NCBI GenBank assembly: GCA_028753945.1
Contig: JAPNXP010000002.1
Coordinates: 7,564,001 to 7,628,000 of the forward strand
Length of the DNA stretch: 64,000 nt
DNA from: Hexactinellida sp. DTS-2022
Lineage: Eukaryota; Porifera; Hexactinellida
Direction: 5' to 3'
The notes beneath the pieces were generated by a model that saw only the letters and a list, made by a program, of their open reading frames with translations, was not told the DNA's origin and did not search any database. Positions within the stretch are counted from its first letter, which is position 1. Each line of letters opens with the position of its first letter. Made by a program: the position numbers and the translations under genes. Shown piece after piece: positions 11,231 to 20,837 of the stretch.

Positions 11231-11437
11231 ACAGTGGAACTCGCTTAGTTCGGCTTAATTAATGGATATACGAATAATCGGGACAAACGGCTAAGAAACG
11301 GATTTTTCCATAGCTGTCCCGTAATAACCATAAATACCAGTGCTCGACAAATTAGGTGGTTTGGAGGCGTTAGCCACCAAGGATCTTTCTTAAGCCACAA
11401 AATTTTGCCTTTGGTCGCTTAAGCGGCTTCCACTAGT
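11229..11437. mobile_element. MITE with CAGTGGAA-type ends
   Basis: Left CAGTGGAACTCGCTTAGTTC, right GCTTAAGCGGCTTCCACTAG. The outer TA at each side is compatible with a pogo/mariner-type insertion. The interior carries ATTAGGTGGTTTGGAGGCG. Confidence 0.55.
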
Positions 11438-11467
11438 ATATTAATAATACATGTTATTGGGAATTAG

Positions 11468-13735
11468 ATGCATAATGAACGGGACCGTGCAGTCCTCGGA
11501 CTCATCAAACAGTTGGTAGGTGTTTATAATAGTGAAATTTGGTTAAGAAATTATCTAAATTGTTAAACACAATTATTTTAGACTCAAATGCTTGAACGTA
11601 GAGGGTCTAGCCCATCGGCCCCATCCCGGCGACGGCGGGATGGAGATGAATTCAGGTGAGTATATTGTTTGCAAGCAGAGACTTTGGTTTACTTACTGTC
11701 TGATATAGAAACCTTGAACGTAGAGGGTCTAGCCCATCGGCACCATCCCGGCGACGGCGGGATGTTGATGAATTCAGGTGAGTATATTGTTTGCAAGCAG
11801 AGACTTTGGTTTACTTACTGTCTGATATAGAAACCTTGAACGTAGAGGGTCTAGCCCATCGGCACCATCCCGGCGACGGCGGGATGGTGATGAATTCAGG
11901 TGAGTATATTGTTTGCAAGCAGAGACTTTGGTTTACTTACTGTCTGATATAGAAACCTTGAACGTAGAGGGTCTAGCCCATCGGCACCATCCCGGCGACG
12001 GCGGGATGTTGATGAACTCAGGTGAGTATATTGTTTGCAAGCAGAGACTTTGGTTTACTTACTGTCTGATATAGAAACCTTGAACGTAGAGGGTCTAGCC
12101 CATCGGCACCATCCCGGCGACGGCGGGATGTTGATGAACTCAGGTGAGTATATTGTTTGCAAGCAGAGACTTTGGTTTACTTACTGTCTGATATAGAAAC
12201 CTTGAACGTAGAGGGTCTAGCCCATCGGCCCCATCCCGGCGGGATGGTGATGGACACCGGTGAGTATATTGTTTGCAAGCAGAGACTTTGGTTTACTTAA
12301 TGAATTATTTAGTAACGAAATAATCAAACTCCTAGTAGGGAGAAAAATGGAGAGGGAAAGCCCGTGAGTTATTGTTTTGCAAGCTGAGACTTTGGTTTAC
12401 TTAATGTCTGATATATAAACTATATACGCACAGAGCTCCGAATGGGCAAAAGGGAGAAATTCCTATTTTTATTTTATATTCATCTACTAAAATTATTTAC
12501 TCGCCTTAATTTTTATATTTTGCTTTTATTATTTATCATACTTTCTTAAATTAAAAAATTTTTTATACAAAGTAAAAATTAAGGCGGGTAAGTACGTATA
12601 TTGATCATTCGCGGCGCCAGGTTTTTCGAACTGGGTGGACAGAGGGGAGGCAACCAATTTTTCAGGGGGCAGCTTTTTAATATGTGAAATTTATCTGAAA
12701 ACAAGGCAGATTCGATGAACTTGTCATACTTACAAACTATCCAGGAATATAGGGACTTCATCGAAAATCCAGGAAATTTTTTGAAATTATATTTGCTTAT
12801 ATTCTCATTACTAAATAAGCATTATATTACAAATAATGTTATTCTTGAAGATAATAATCATCACAAATAGTGTTAATAAATTTTTATTTGCTACTTTGGC
12901 GGTGCGGCGATGCTACTAATCGAGATATAGGGTAATAATGTGTGTTCTGAATGAAAAGCGAGCGAGCTAAATTTTTAGACATTCGAGCCTCTAGAAATGT
13001 GTTCAGGGGAATGAGTAAATTCCAGGGCATTGTTGGCATGAGTCCAGGGATTAGCCTGGGCGAAGTTATGACATAAGATTTTAACTTGAGAATACCCTAA
13101 ATCCTGCCCCCCCCCCTTCCACCCTCTGGCGCCGCGCCTGATATTGATAGCAAGCTGAGACTATGGTTCACTATATTCTCTGATATAGTTACTCTAATTC
13201 AAAGAAAAAAAGAATTGTAAGTATATTGTTTGTCAGGTTACACATTGGTTAGCTCTAATTATGCGGATTTCTCTGATATAGTTAGTTGAAGAAAAATCAA
13301 CTTTCCCAGGAGGAGAGGTGGCAAAAAAAAATCTTGTAAGTATATTGTTTGTCAGGGTACACATTGTTTGCATATCTTATCGTATTCTATTCTCTGATGT
13401 AGATGGAAAGAAGCCGCCAATTACAGCAAGTAAGTATATTGTTTGTCAGGTTACACATTGGTTAGCTCTAATTATACGGGGGGGGGGGGAGAAATTCTTG
13501 TAAGTATATTGTTTGTCAGGGTACACTTTGTTTACATATCTTGTCGTATTCTATTCTCTGATGTAGATGAAAAGCCACACGCGGCCACGAGTACGGCAAG
13601 TAAGTTTTTACTTTTAGACATTGTCCAATTTTTTCCATAATATTTTTCTTTATTGACCATAAATCGAAAAATTGAGGTAATAATTTATTTCCATTTCTAT
13701 TTTCATCTTAGAGACAGAAGAAAAAGATAAATTAG
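11468..13735 (+). CDS. Spliced gene made of tandem exon-intron modules; basic Arg/Ser-rich repeat protein
   Basis: Exons follow one frame with consistent phases: 11468-11515 (MHNERDRAVLGLIKQL), 11582-11655, 11709-11777, 11831-11899, 11953-12021, 12075-12143, 12197-12259, 12313-12363 (NEIIKLLVGRKMERESP), 13189-13216, 13282-13335, 13403-13429, 13567-13599 and 13712-13735, which ends in TAG. Five near-identical 69-nt exons (first and last slightly changed) each encode 23 residues with core RRGSSPSAPSRRRRD. The intervening introns are 53 nt with donor GTGAGT and acceptor CTGATATAG. Later introns use GTAAGTATATTG and TCTCTGATRTAG. The intron 12364-13188 was enlarged by a hAT MITE. The C terminus is Lys/Arg-rich (RQKKKIN). 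The protein is strongly basic, possibly nucleic-acid binding. No family is recognised. The in-frame TAG before 11468 doubles as an acceptor AG, so upstream exons are possible. The splicing model is derived from sequence only. Confidence 0.7.
11590..12312 (+). repeat. Tandem 122-bp exon+intron module, six copies
   Basis: Exact 122-bp period: exon starts are at 11709, 11831, 11953, 12075 and 12197. Differences between copies are few and mostly in-frame: GAAGAT/GTTGAT/GGTGAT near the exon end, AATTCAG versus AACTCAG, and a 6-nt deletion in copy 6. Introns 1-5 look identical, implying recent duplication or homogenisation. Confidence 0.95.
12606..13140. mobile_element. hAT MITE inside an intron of the tandem-exon gene
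   Basis: 535 bp. Ends CATTCGCGGCGCCAGG and CTGGCGCCGCGCCTG; perfect 8-bp duplication ATATTGAT at 12598-12605 and 13141-13148. Removing it restores a short intron ending AGCAAGCTGAGACTATGG..CTGATATAG, like its neighbours. Confidence 0.9.
13217..13599 (+). repeat. Second exon-intron duplication in the same gene (213-bp unit, second copy degraded)
   Basis: Introns starting at 13217 and 13430 share GTAAGTATATTGTTTGTCAG and TTACACATTGGTTAGCTC. Introns starting at 13336 and about 13500 share CAGGGTACAC and CGTATTCTATTCTCTGATGT. In the second copy the 54-nt exon and its acceptor are replaced by a G-tract, so one exon appears lost. Confidence 0.8.
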
Positions 13736-13739
13736 TACG

Positions 13740-14505
13740 TTAATTCCATTCTTTACTTCAGGCTTTCTTAATTAACCTGGGTTAATTTGGCCATTGTTGG
13801 GGGGGGGGGGGGGGGTGGTGGATTAGTTACAGTAAACTCCCATGATAATGATATCGAAGCCGGATATAACGAAATATGTACCCGTTTATAACGAAATGTG
13901 AAATTCTTAATTTAACGAGTGTAATTTGAATTGAAATCACTTTAAGAATCCAAAAATTGTATTCGTACTAACCAGAAATTCGTATTATTCGAGTTTAATG
14001 AGGTTCTGCTAAACGCCATATAATATTCCTCTAGGTTATTAATAAACAAGGAGCTCTTTACATCAACGATAAAAATATAATTCATAGTTAGTAGTTGCTA
14101 TAAAATGTTGATAATTATCATAATAATTTCATTTGTTTCTTACTCAAAACGAATGTAGTTTGGAATAAGTCTTTTAAAGCATTTCAATTGATAACCTGGG
14201 CGTCTATACAGGTGTTGCTAATATTAGCTATGATTTACTGTTACAATTTTCAGCCCCCTAAAATATATTTGTTACAGAAGCCACAGCCCTCATGTACTTC
14301 GTCAGGGGAAAATGGACTTTGCTCACTGTTGGCCAGGGGGTAAATGGTGCAAAAAAGTTTAAGAACCCATGTTTAGATAAACTTGGCTCAATACGAGTTT
14401 TACAAATCTCATCTCTTCTAGATTAGAATGTTTAGAAATGGATGGCTGGAGGGGGAGTAGAGGAGGTTCTTCTTAGTTATTAGCTAATTATGATTAATAA
14501 TAACT
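13740..14505. other. Noncoding stretch with a possible MITE end
   Basis: Contains a G-tract at about 13799-13815 and ACAGTAAACTCCCATGATAA with ATATAACGAAA at about 13833, resembling the end of a TA-type MITE whose other end is not clear. Nothing else was recognised. Confidence 0.4.
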
Positions 14506-14652
14506 ATATAGAGCTCAGCTCGTAGAGTTCAGTTTTTCAGTATGTGTATTCAAGCACTGAGAAAGGTCAGTTTTCCAGGGTTTGAAATTGGCCTTTAGAA
14601 AGTTAGTATGGGAAAAAATCTGAACTCTACTAGAGCTCAGCTCTATATATAA
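14506..14652 (+). mobile_element. MITE with AGAGCTCAGCTC ends, copy 1
   Basis: Left TAGAGCTCAGCTCGTAGAGT and right ACTCTACTAGAGCTCAGCTC are inverted. A second copy in opposite orientation is at 17073-17240 and shares the interior TTTTTCAGTATGTGTATTCA. Confidence 0.8.
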
Positions 14653-15325
14653 GCATTCTCATATTATTATGTTAGTTATTAGCTTAGTATTTTGCTTTTA
14701 TTCACTTTAAGGGATAAGTGGGATACCAAATTCTGTAAATAAATATTTTGCGAACGAATTTCTGAAAATTTCTAAATAAACCTTAGGATATCTATCTAAA
14801 TCTAGATAGATTGATAGATAGATAGATACAGGGAGCGGGAACAATCTTACGTAGGAGTGGTCAGGCTATTAACTTGATGGCTTCCTCCGGCTCTGAACAT
14901 TCTCTTAATTCCGAGAGATATATAATCCCTCCTAAAACTGGAGGAATATACAATTTTTTGTGAATTCTCTTCATTATAATTTTTATAATTTATGTATTTT
15001 AAATTTTTAATACGTATACGTATATATATTTTGAATACATTTTTAAATCGTCGAAGGCTCCTAATCTAACGGTGCTATCTGTGGGATAATCCTGGTACAG
15101 ATAGTTAGCTGGTTTTCCAGCGTAAACCCTCCAGGGGATCAGGATGCCGGCCTGTTAATTGGCCAAGGGATTTTTTGGGGTTTTGGGGGGATGTTTGTAT
15201 TCTGTTTTGTTTTTTGTATTTTTATAATTTTTTTTTTGTAAGTGCAATTTAGCCTACGGGCTACTAATTAAACCTTTTCTTTCTTTCTATCTTTCTTTCC
15301 TATCTACGATGTATATACTAATATT

Positions 15326-15669
15326 ACGAGCCCTTCGGTCTCGTTCGCTTCGCGACGGATCACTCTCTCACAAAGGCCGCTTCGCGACCTTTGTTCGTTC
15401 GTGGTAGACACTATGTAATACAAATAACGGAAGCTTCGCGGCCTTACCCACCGAGAGGTAAAACAGAATAGAGAAAAGATTTAAATAGGAATTTATAGAA
15501 ACACTTATTCATATCTAAATATCTAAACTTATGCATTTCTGTATGCTATTAATAAATCACTAATAGAACTAACTAAACTGTATACATGCAGGTGGAGACA
15601 GCAGGTAATAACCAAACCTTAATATGTGGAGTGAATTTAATATGTGAATATGTGCAATGAATTTAAAGC

Positions 15670-15709
<40 letters not shown>

Positions 15710-16404
15710 TCCCACGTGACGTCATAAACCCATAAATCGGTATACGTGTGTCTCATTTCATGTTATCTTGCCATCTAAAATTGTGGGTGATCCGGATAAG
15801 AACTGAAAGAGTTATTCCCAAATAAGTGCCTTTATTTTGTCTCTTCCCGTTATTTTGTTTCAAAAACCAATAGATCGTTGTCGCCAGTGGCGTATACAGG
15901 AACATCGTGATGGGGGTGATATTATAGAGCGAGCGACGGTAAGGAGAGGTCCAGATTTAGCCCCCAGAATTTTTTTTAAATCTTAGACGCTCAAATATCG
16001 ATGTACAGCTATTCGTGTCACATAGTAGTAAGAGTGTAATATTGTTCAGTTGTACCAAGATGTTTAGATGTTTAGGTGTTTAGGTGTTTAGATGTTTATG
16101 TTTCTATAACATGATACCTTTGTTACATAATTTTATTAATACTATTTAGGAAAATCGAATTATAAATAACAACATATCCCTATTCTGGAAAATTGAATTA
16201 TAAATAACAACATATCCCTCTTGGAAACAATTTATGAGGGGGGTGTTTGAACACCCAAATCCTCCCCCTGGGTACGCCACTGGTCTCAGTACAAAATTAC
16301 CCTAGGATATAAATTTTCAGCTTTCTGGGACTCATAGTCTTTCCAATCAATTCTGGACAAACACACAAACACACAAAACATTCCTCTTTTAATATATAGA
16401 TAGA
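15326..16404 (-). mobile_element. Family B Helitron-like repeat, copy B0 (diverged, split)
   Basis: Reverse orientation: ACGAGCCCTTCGGTCTCG at the left, hairpin arms GTCGC/GCGAC and GGCCGC-like blocks, and at the right TTCTGGACAAACACACAAAC and ATTCCTCTTTTAATATATAG. The central part is unlike other B copies and carries an (AAT)n tract at about 15669-15707. The 5' quarter is split by the MITE at 15885-16282. Confidence 0.7.
15885..16282. mobile_element. hAT-like MITE with 5-bp target duplication, copy 2
   Basis: 398 bp. Ends CAGTGGCGTATACAGG and GGGTACGCCACTG; flanks GTCGC (15880-15884) and GTCTC (16283-16287). Other family B copies read CGTTGTCGCAGTACAAAA without a gap, giving an empty site that confirms the 5-bp duplication. 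Inside, a (TGTTTAGA)n tract and a duplicated AATTATAAATAACAACATAT block make it longer than copy 1. Confidence 0.9.
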
Positions 16405-16453
16405 TTAGCTATATTTAAGTCTACATAATAATTCTAACTAGGAATACATATTT

Positions 16454-16575
16454 CAAAAACCCTCACAGACGGGATGAGATTGTGCTTCTGGTTGCACAGG
16501 CCGCACCCAATGTTTCATTTTAATATAATTTCAATGTTCAAATTACATTTCATCTTAATTTAATATATAATCTAT
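16454..16575. repeat. Dispersed repeat, copy 2 (see 9134-9262)
   Basis: Matches 9134-9262 over about 120 bp, ending where a palindromic MITE begins. Confidence 0.6.
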
Positions 16576-17052
16576 ATATGTTATCTCGATTTTGTCAAAT
16601 GTTGATTTTACAAAATCAACATGAATCAACGGAACTAAAACAAGTGTTCGACTTTGGCTATATTACTCGGATAAGCCTTAGTTTTATTGCATTTTGTTCA
16701 GAATTCGCTTCATCCAAGTGTATACCGACTTGTATGAATGAATTTTTTACCAAAAGGATTTTTTTTTACTAGAATGAAAAAATATTCCAGGATGATTTTG
16801 AAAAATTAACGAATAAAATATGTTTATTTTATAAAATCAACATTTTTTATTAGTTGATTTTGTAAAATCGACATTTCGAATTAGTTGATTTTGTAAAATC
16901 GACATTCTGAAATGTCGATTTTACAAAATAAACTAATTAAAAATGTCTATTTTTTAAATCAACTACGTGTTTTACAAATTAAACTTAAGTTTGTATGTTG
17001 ATTTTACAAAATCGACATTTTCGATGTTGATTTTGTAAAATCGACGTAACAT
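16572..17052. mobile_element. MITE built of repeated TTGATTTTACAAAATCGACA palindromes
   Basis: Both ends are ATATATGTTA-like (left ATATATGTTATCTCGATTTT, right complement ATATATGTTACGTCGATTTT). Within, the palindrome GATTTTGTAAAATC recurs at least eight times in both orientations, so the element can fold into several alternative hairpins. A 64-aa frame inside looks accidental. Confidence 0.75.
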
Positions 17053-17072
17053 ATATATTAAGAGAATGCTTA

Positions 17073-17240
17073 GATAGAGCTGAGCTCTAGTAGAGTTCAG
17101 ATTTTTTCCCATACTAAAACCCCAGGCTTACTTTATAAAGGTCAATTTTAAACCCTGGGAAAAACTGACCTTTCTCAGTGCCTGAATACACATACTGAAA
17201 AACTGAACTCTACTAGAGCTGACTGAGCTCTACGTATATA
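17073..17240 (-). mobile_element. MITE with AGAGCTCAGCTC ends, copy 2
   Basis: Inverted relative to 14506-14652; ends AGAGCTGAGCTCTAGTAGAG and CTCTACTAGAGCTG. It is followed by a (CTAT)n tract. Confidence 0.8.
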
Positions 17241-17280
17241 AGTTATCCATCTATCTATCTATCTATCTAATCTATCTAAC

Positions 17281-17862
17281 TATATATTAATAGAGGAATT
17301 GTTGTGTGTTTGTTTGTTTGTGTGTTTGTTTGTTTGTTTGTTTGTTTGTTTGTTTGTGTGTTTGTCCAGAATTAATTGGAAAGACTACGAGTCCCAGAAA
17401 GCTGAAAATTTGTATACAGGGGTAATTTTGTACTGCGACAACGATCTATTGGTTTTTGAAGAGAAATATTTACATTTGAAGGTGACAAAATATGCTAGCC
17501 CATTAAATTCGAGGGTTTATTAGTATGGATTAGCAGATTTCTTCAATTAGTATAAATAGATTGTGCATAATAGTAATATTTTCTGAGGCTCCAATTTGAT
17601 TGATTGAAAATAAATTCATTTAACCAATCAATCATTTGTCTATTCTATTGCCTGTTTTTCTTTTAGTATTATTTTGATTCGAGCTTTCTTATCGTGCAAC
17701 TGAAATTTATTGAGCTATTAAAACTCATTATTAATGTGATTGCTTTTGGGAGTGAAATGCCGCGAAGTGGCCGCTAATTGTATCGCGTAGTGCCTAACAT
17801 GAACGAACAAAAGTCGCTTCGAGAGTGATCCGTCGCTAAGCGACCGAGACCGAAGGGCTCGT
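17281..17862 (+). mobile_element. Family B repeat, copy B1
   Basis: Begins TATATTAATAGAGGAATTGT with (TTTG)n and TGTTTGTCCAGAATTAATTG. Body motifs are GACTACGAGTCCCAGAAAGC, GATCTATTGGTTTTTGAA and TTCATTTAACCAATCAATCA. Ends CGAGACCGAAGGGCTCGT after hairpin GTCGCTAAGCGAC. It contains the uninterrupted version of the site into which the 18180-20579 hAT inserted in copy B2. Confidence 0.85.
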
Positions 17863-18179
17863 CTATCTATCTCTATATTAAAAGCGGAATTGTTGTGTGT
17901 TTGTTTGTGTGTGTGTTTGTCCAGAATTGATTGGAAAGACTACGAGTCCCAGAAAGCTGAAAATTTGTATACAGGGATAATTTTGTACTGCGACAACGAT
18001 CTATTGGTTTTTGAAAAGAAATATTCACATTTAAAGGTGACAAAATATGTTAGCCAATAAAATTCGAGGGTTTGTTAGTATGGATTAGCAGATTTCATCA
18101 ATTAGTATAAATAGATTGTGCATAAAAGAAATATTTTCTGAGGCTCCAATTGATTGATTGAAAATTAATTCATTTAACC

Positions 18180-20579
18180 CAGTGGTTCTCAACCTTTTTC
18201 GGGCTGTGTACCCTTTTACCTCAAGACGAGGCCTCACGTACCCCACATTAGAGAAAGAGTCTAGTACTCTAGTAACTCTAGGCGAGATTCATTAAAAGAA
18301 TTTTTTTGTAAAATTGGAAGAATATATCATTATTTAATGGGGAAATTATAAAATACTCAAGTTTATCAGAACATTACAAAAAGTTTCTTGACTTTCAATG
18401 GGAGGGCTGTGCTTGCTTAGCTTCCACCAGTGCTTCAATTCTGGGTTCAGTTTTAGACAAAGCGATACGAAGATCAGGCTCTACGCTTAACCGAGAACGA
18501 AATCTGTTTTTTATAAAGAAAAGTGCAGAGAATCCTTGTTCACATAGATAAGTACTCGGAAACATCAACAACCCACTCACAGCTATAGTACATACACTAG
18601 AGTAGTACGCACTCATTTTAGACCAGAACTTAATCAGTGGTAAGGTCTCAAATGCATCTTTTGCTGTTGAATTATTAACGAATTCCACGAATTCTTCTTG
18701 CCCCTCGCCGGGTAGTGAACAGACTTCTACAATGAACGGATTTCGAATTAATGTAACATTCATTTCACTCAGATCTGGAAAGTAAGATTGAAACTCTTCC
18801 CGCAAGGAGGACAGGTGGGCTTTCACTAGTTTTATGTTCTCTGCATCAAGTTTCTTACTCCCAACTGCCGCTGTAAGATTCTCAAAAATATCTAGGTTCC
18901 CATCCATAGCCTTTCCTTCCCATAAGTCCAACTTCATGATGAAAGCTCTGATTTTATCTATGAAATCAACAACAGTTGTAAATCGCCCTTGAAGTGATTT
19001 GTTTAGTAAATTTAAGCGTGTAAAAATGTCATCCAAGTAAGAAAGTCTAATAACCCACTCTTTATCCAACAACTTAATACTAAAATCTCTTGACTTGCCT
19101 CGGAAACTATTGCGCTCAAAGAATTCTACCATCTCATTTCTCAGTGAATTGACTCTAGACAACATATTACCACGAGAAAGCCAACTAACTTCGGTGTGAA
19201 AGAGCAACGCCTCCTGGTCATCATCAAATTCTTGGCACAACAATCGGAAGAGCCGAGTATTGAGGGCGCTAGATTTTATACAATTTACCATGTGGATTAC
19301 ATCTTCAAGGGTTGCTTTGAGCTCAGGTGGTAGTGTCTTAGATGCCAGAGCATATCGATGGATCATGCAATGGATATGTTTTGTATTAGGATTCACTGCT
19401 TTCACTCGTGCCCGAAATCCAGAGCGATTTCCAAGCATGGCAGGAGCACCATCAGTAGTGCACGCACTAACATTATCCCAAGAAAGTCCCCTTTTCCGAA
19501 AATATTCAGAAACTTCATTGAAAACATCCTCTCCCCTCGTAGTGGATTCCAAACAATGGCAAAACAGGAATTCTTCCTTGAAATCTCCATCCTTAATGTA
19601 TCTTGCGAAAACAAGTAGCTGAGCACAACTAGCAACATCCGTTGACTCATCCAACTGAATTGCAAACTTATTAAGCGGTGCTCCGCGTATTTCAGCTACT
19701 ACTTGTTGCTCAATATCGTCTGCAATATCATAAATTCGTCTTTGAACTGTGTCGTTTGAGAGAGGCACACAATTGAGCTTCTTTTCCTCAACATCTCCAA
19801 TTAAGCAGCGAACAATGTCCTTACAACAGGGTAGTATAAGCTTCTCTGCGATTGTGTGAGGGAATTTTTCTTTGGCGATCCTCAGAGCAACCATGTATGA
19901 GGCGCGAAGAGCTGCTTGATTTCGTTTATTTACATGACCACTCTTATCCAATCGAACTCGTTTCAATCCTATTTCTTTCTGCTTGAAGAATTCAACATCT
20001 TTATCTAATAACTCCGGATGGCAACCGCTAAGGTGCCTCTTGAGCAGGCTTGGCTTCATTGAATGCTCAGAAAGCACTTTAAAACACTCCACGCACTGTG
20101 GATGTTCGCATCCTTTTTCCAGTATGGTTGTGAATCCATATCGAATATAATTATCATTATATTTTCGTTTTTTCCCCGATTCCTTGATTGATGAATATGC
20201 CATCTGATTAATACTGTAATGATATATTATAGTATGTAAATAAAGTTTAAAGAGCTTTTATACAAATTTAACAGATTTAGTTACCATACGAGTAGCAACT
20301 ATGCGAGACCGCCAGTCAGTGTCAAAAGTAAACCACTATTGTCTGATAATTAGGATACAATAATGTATCAATATCATTTTAATTGTCACAGGATGCCAAT
20401 TACAATTGTTTACTTTAGACGAATCTATATCAAAAGGTTAATAAAACTTCGGTAGTGGTACTATTGATCTGACAATTATTTTTTATGATTTCTATAACTT
20501 TTCGAAATCTCTCGGCGTACCCCTGAAAAACATCTCGCGTACCCCTAGGGGTACGCGTACCCCAGGTTGAGAAACGCTG
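18180..20579 (-). mobile_element. Apparently complete hAT transposon (ZBED5-like)
   Basis: 2,400 bp with ends CAGTGGTTCTCAACCT and AGGTTGAGAAACGCTG, and a perfect 8-bp duplication ATTTAACC at 18172-18179 and 20580-20587. The empty site AATTCATTTAACCAATCAAT exists in B1. Intact ends, identical duplications and an unbroken transposase point to a recent insertion. Confidence 0.95.
18395..20203 (-). CDS. hAT transposase, BED zinc finger, intact, 602 aa
   Basis: This single-exon frame encodes a full hAT transposase that should cut and rejoin the element at its CAGTGGTTCTC ends in the nucleus. A BED-type zinc finger lies at residues 37-62 (C37, C40, H57, H62). The RNase-H-like catalytic core follows: D185 in AIQLDESTDVAS, D251 in TTDGAPAMLG, the C..H motif HCMIHRYA (C279, H282), and W341 in EVSWLSRG. 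Catalytic Glu is E555 in TYLCEQGFSAL, within the C-terminal dimerisation region, followed by KNRFRSRLSVEPDLR. The layout matches ZBED5/SCAND3-like hAT proteins of animals, of similar length. The ATG at 20203 is followed at once by the basic stretch KKRK, a plausible nuclear signal. No stops, shifts or missing catalytic residues are seen. Bases 20204-20579 and 18180-18394 are untranslated ends. Confidence 0.93.
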   Translation of the reverse strand: MAYSSIKESGKKRKYNDNYIRYGFTTILEKGCEHPQCVECFKVLSEHSMKPSLLKRHLSGCHPELLDKDVEFFKQKEIGLKRVRLDKSGHVNKRNQAALRASYMVALRIAKEKFPHTIAEKLILPCCKDIVRCLIGDVEEKKLNCVPLSNDTVQRRIYDIADDIEQQVVAEIRGAPLNKFAIQLDESTDVASCAQLLVFARYIKDGDFKEEFLFCHCLESTTRGEDVFNEVSEYFRKRGLSWDNVSACTTDGAPAMLGNRSGFRARVKAVNPNTKHIHCMIHRYALASKTLPPELKATLEDVIHMVNCIKSSALNTRLFRLLCQEFDDDQEALLFHTEVSWLSRGNMLSRVNSLRNEMVEFFERNSFRGKSRDFSIKLLDKEWVIRLSYLDDIFTRLNLLNKSLQGRFTTVVDFIDKIRAFIMKLDLWEGKAMDGNLDIFENLTAAVGSKKLDAENIKLVKAHLSSLREEFQSYFPDLSEMNVTLIRNPFIVEVCSLPGEGQEEFVEFVNNSTAKDAFETLPLIKFWSKMSAYYSSVCTIAVSGLLMFPSTYLCEQGFSALFFIKNRFRSRLSVEPDLRIALSKTEPRIEALVEAKQAQPSH

Positions 20580-20837
20580 ATTTAACCAATGAATCATTTG
20601 TTTATTCTATTGCCTGTTTTTCTTTTAGTATTATTTTGATTCGAGCTTTCTTATCGTGCAACTGAAATTTATTGAGCTATTAAAACTCATTATTAATGTA
20701 ATTGTTTTGGGGAGGGAAAGGCCGCGAAGCGGCCGTTAATTGTATCGCGTAGTGCCTAACACAAACGAACAAAAGTCGCGAAGCGACTTTTGTGAGAGAG
20801 TGATCCGTCGCGAAGCGACCGAGACCGAAGGGCTCGT

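Larger units (their letters stand above)
17870..20837 (+). mobile_element. Family B repeat, copy B2, split by a hAT transposon
   Basis: Left part 17870-18179, right part 20588-20837 with perfect hairpins GGCCGCGAAGCGGCC, AAAAGTCGCGAAGCGACTTT and GTCGCGAAGCGAC. It abuts B1 on the left and B3 on the right, head to tail, sharing the junction GGGCTCGT..ATATTAAAAG. Confidence 0.88.

Noticed and set aside
17299-17523. Cys/Phe/Val-rich frames (CLFVCLFVC) in family B copies, also at 26171-26948
   Set aside because: They are translations of the (TTTG)n or (TG)n tract in noncoding repeats and occur in any copy of the repeat.
19260-19665. Open frames on the plus strand and a second minus frame inside the hAT transposase gene
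   Set aside because: Shadows of the real 602-aa frame; no motif and no start context.
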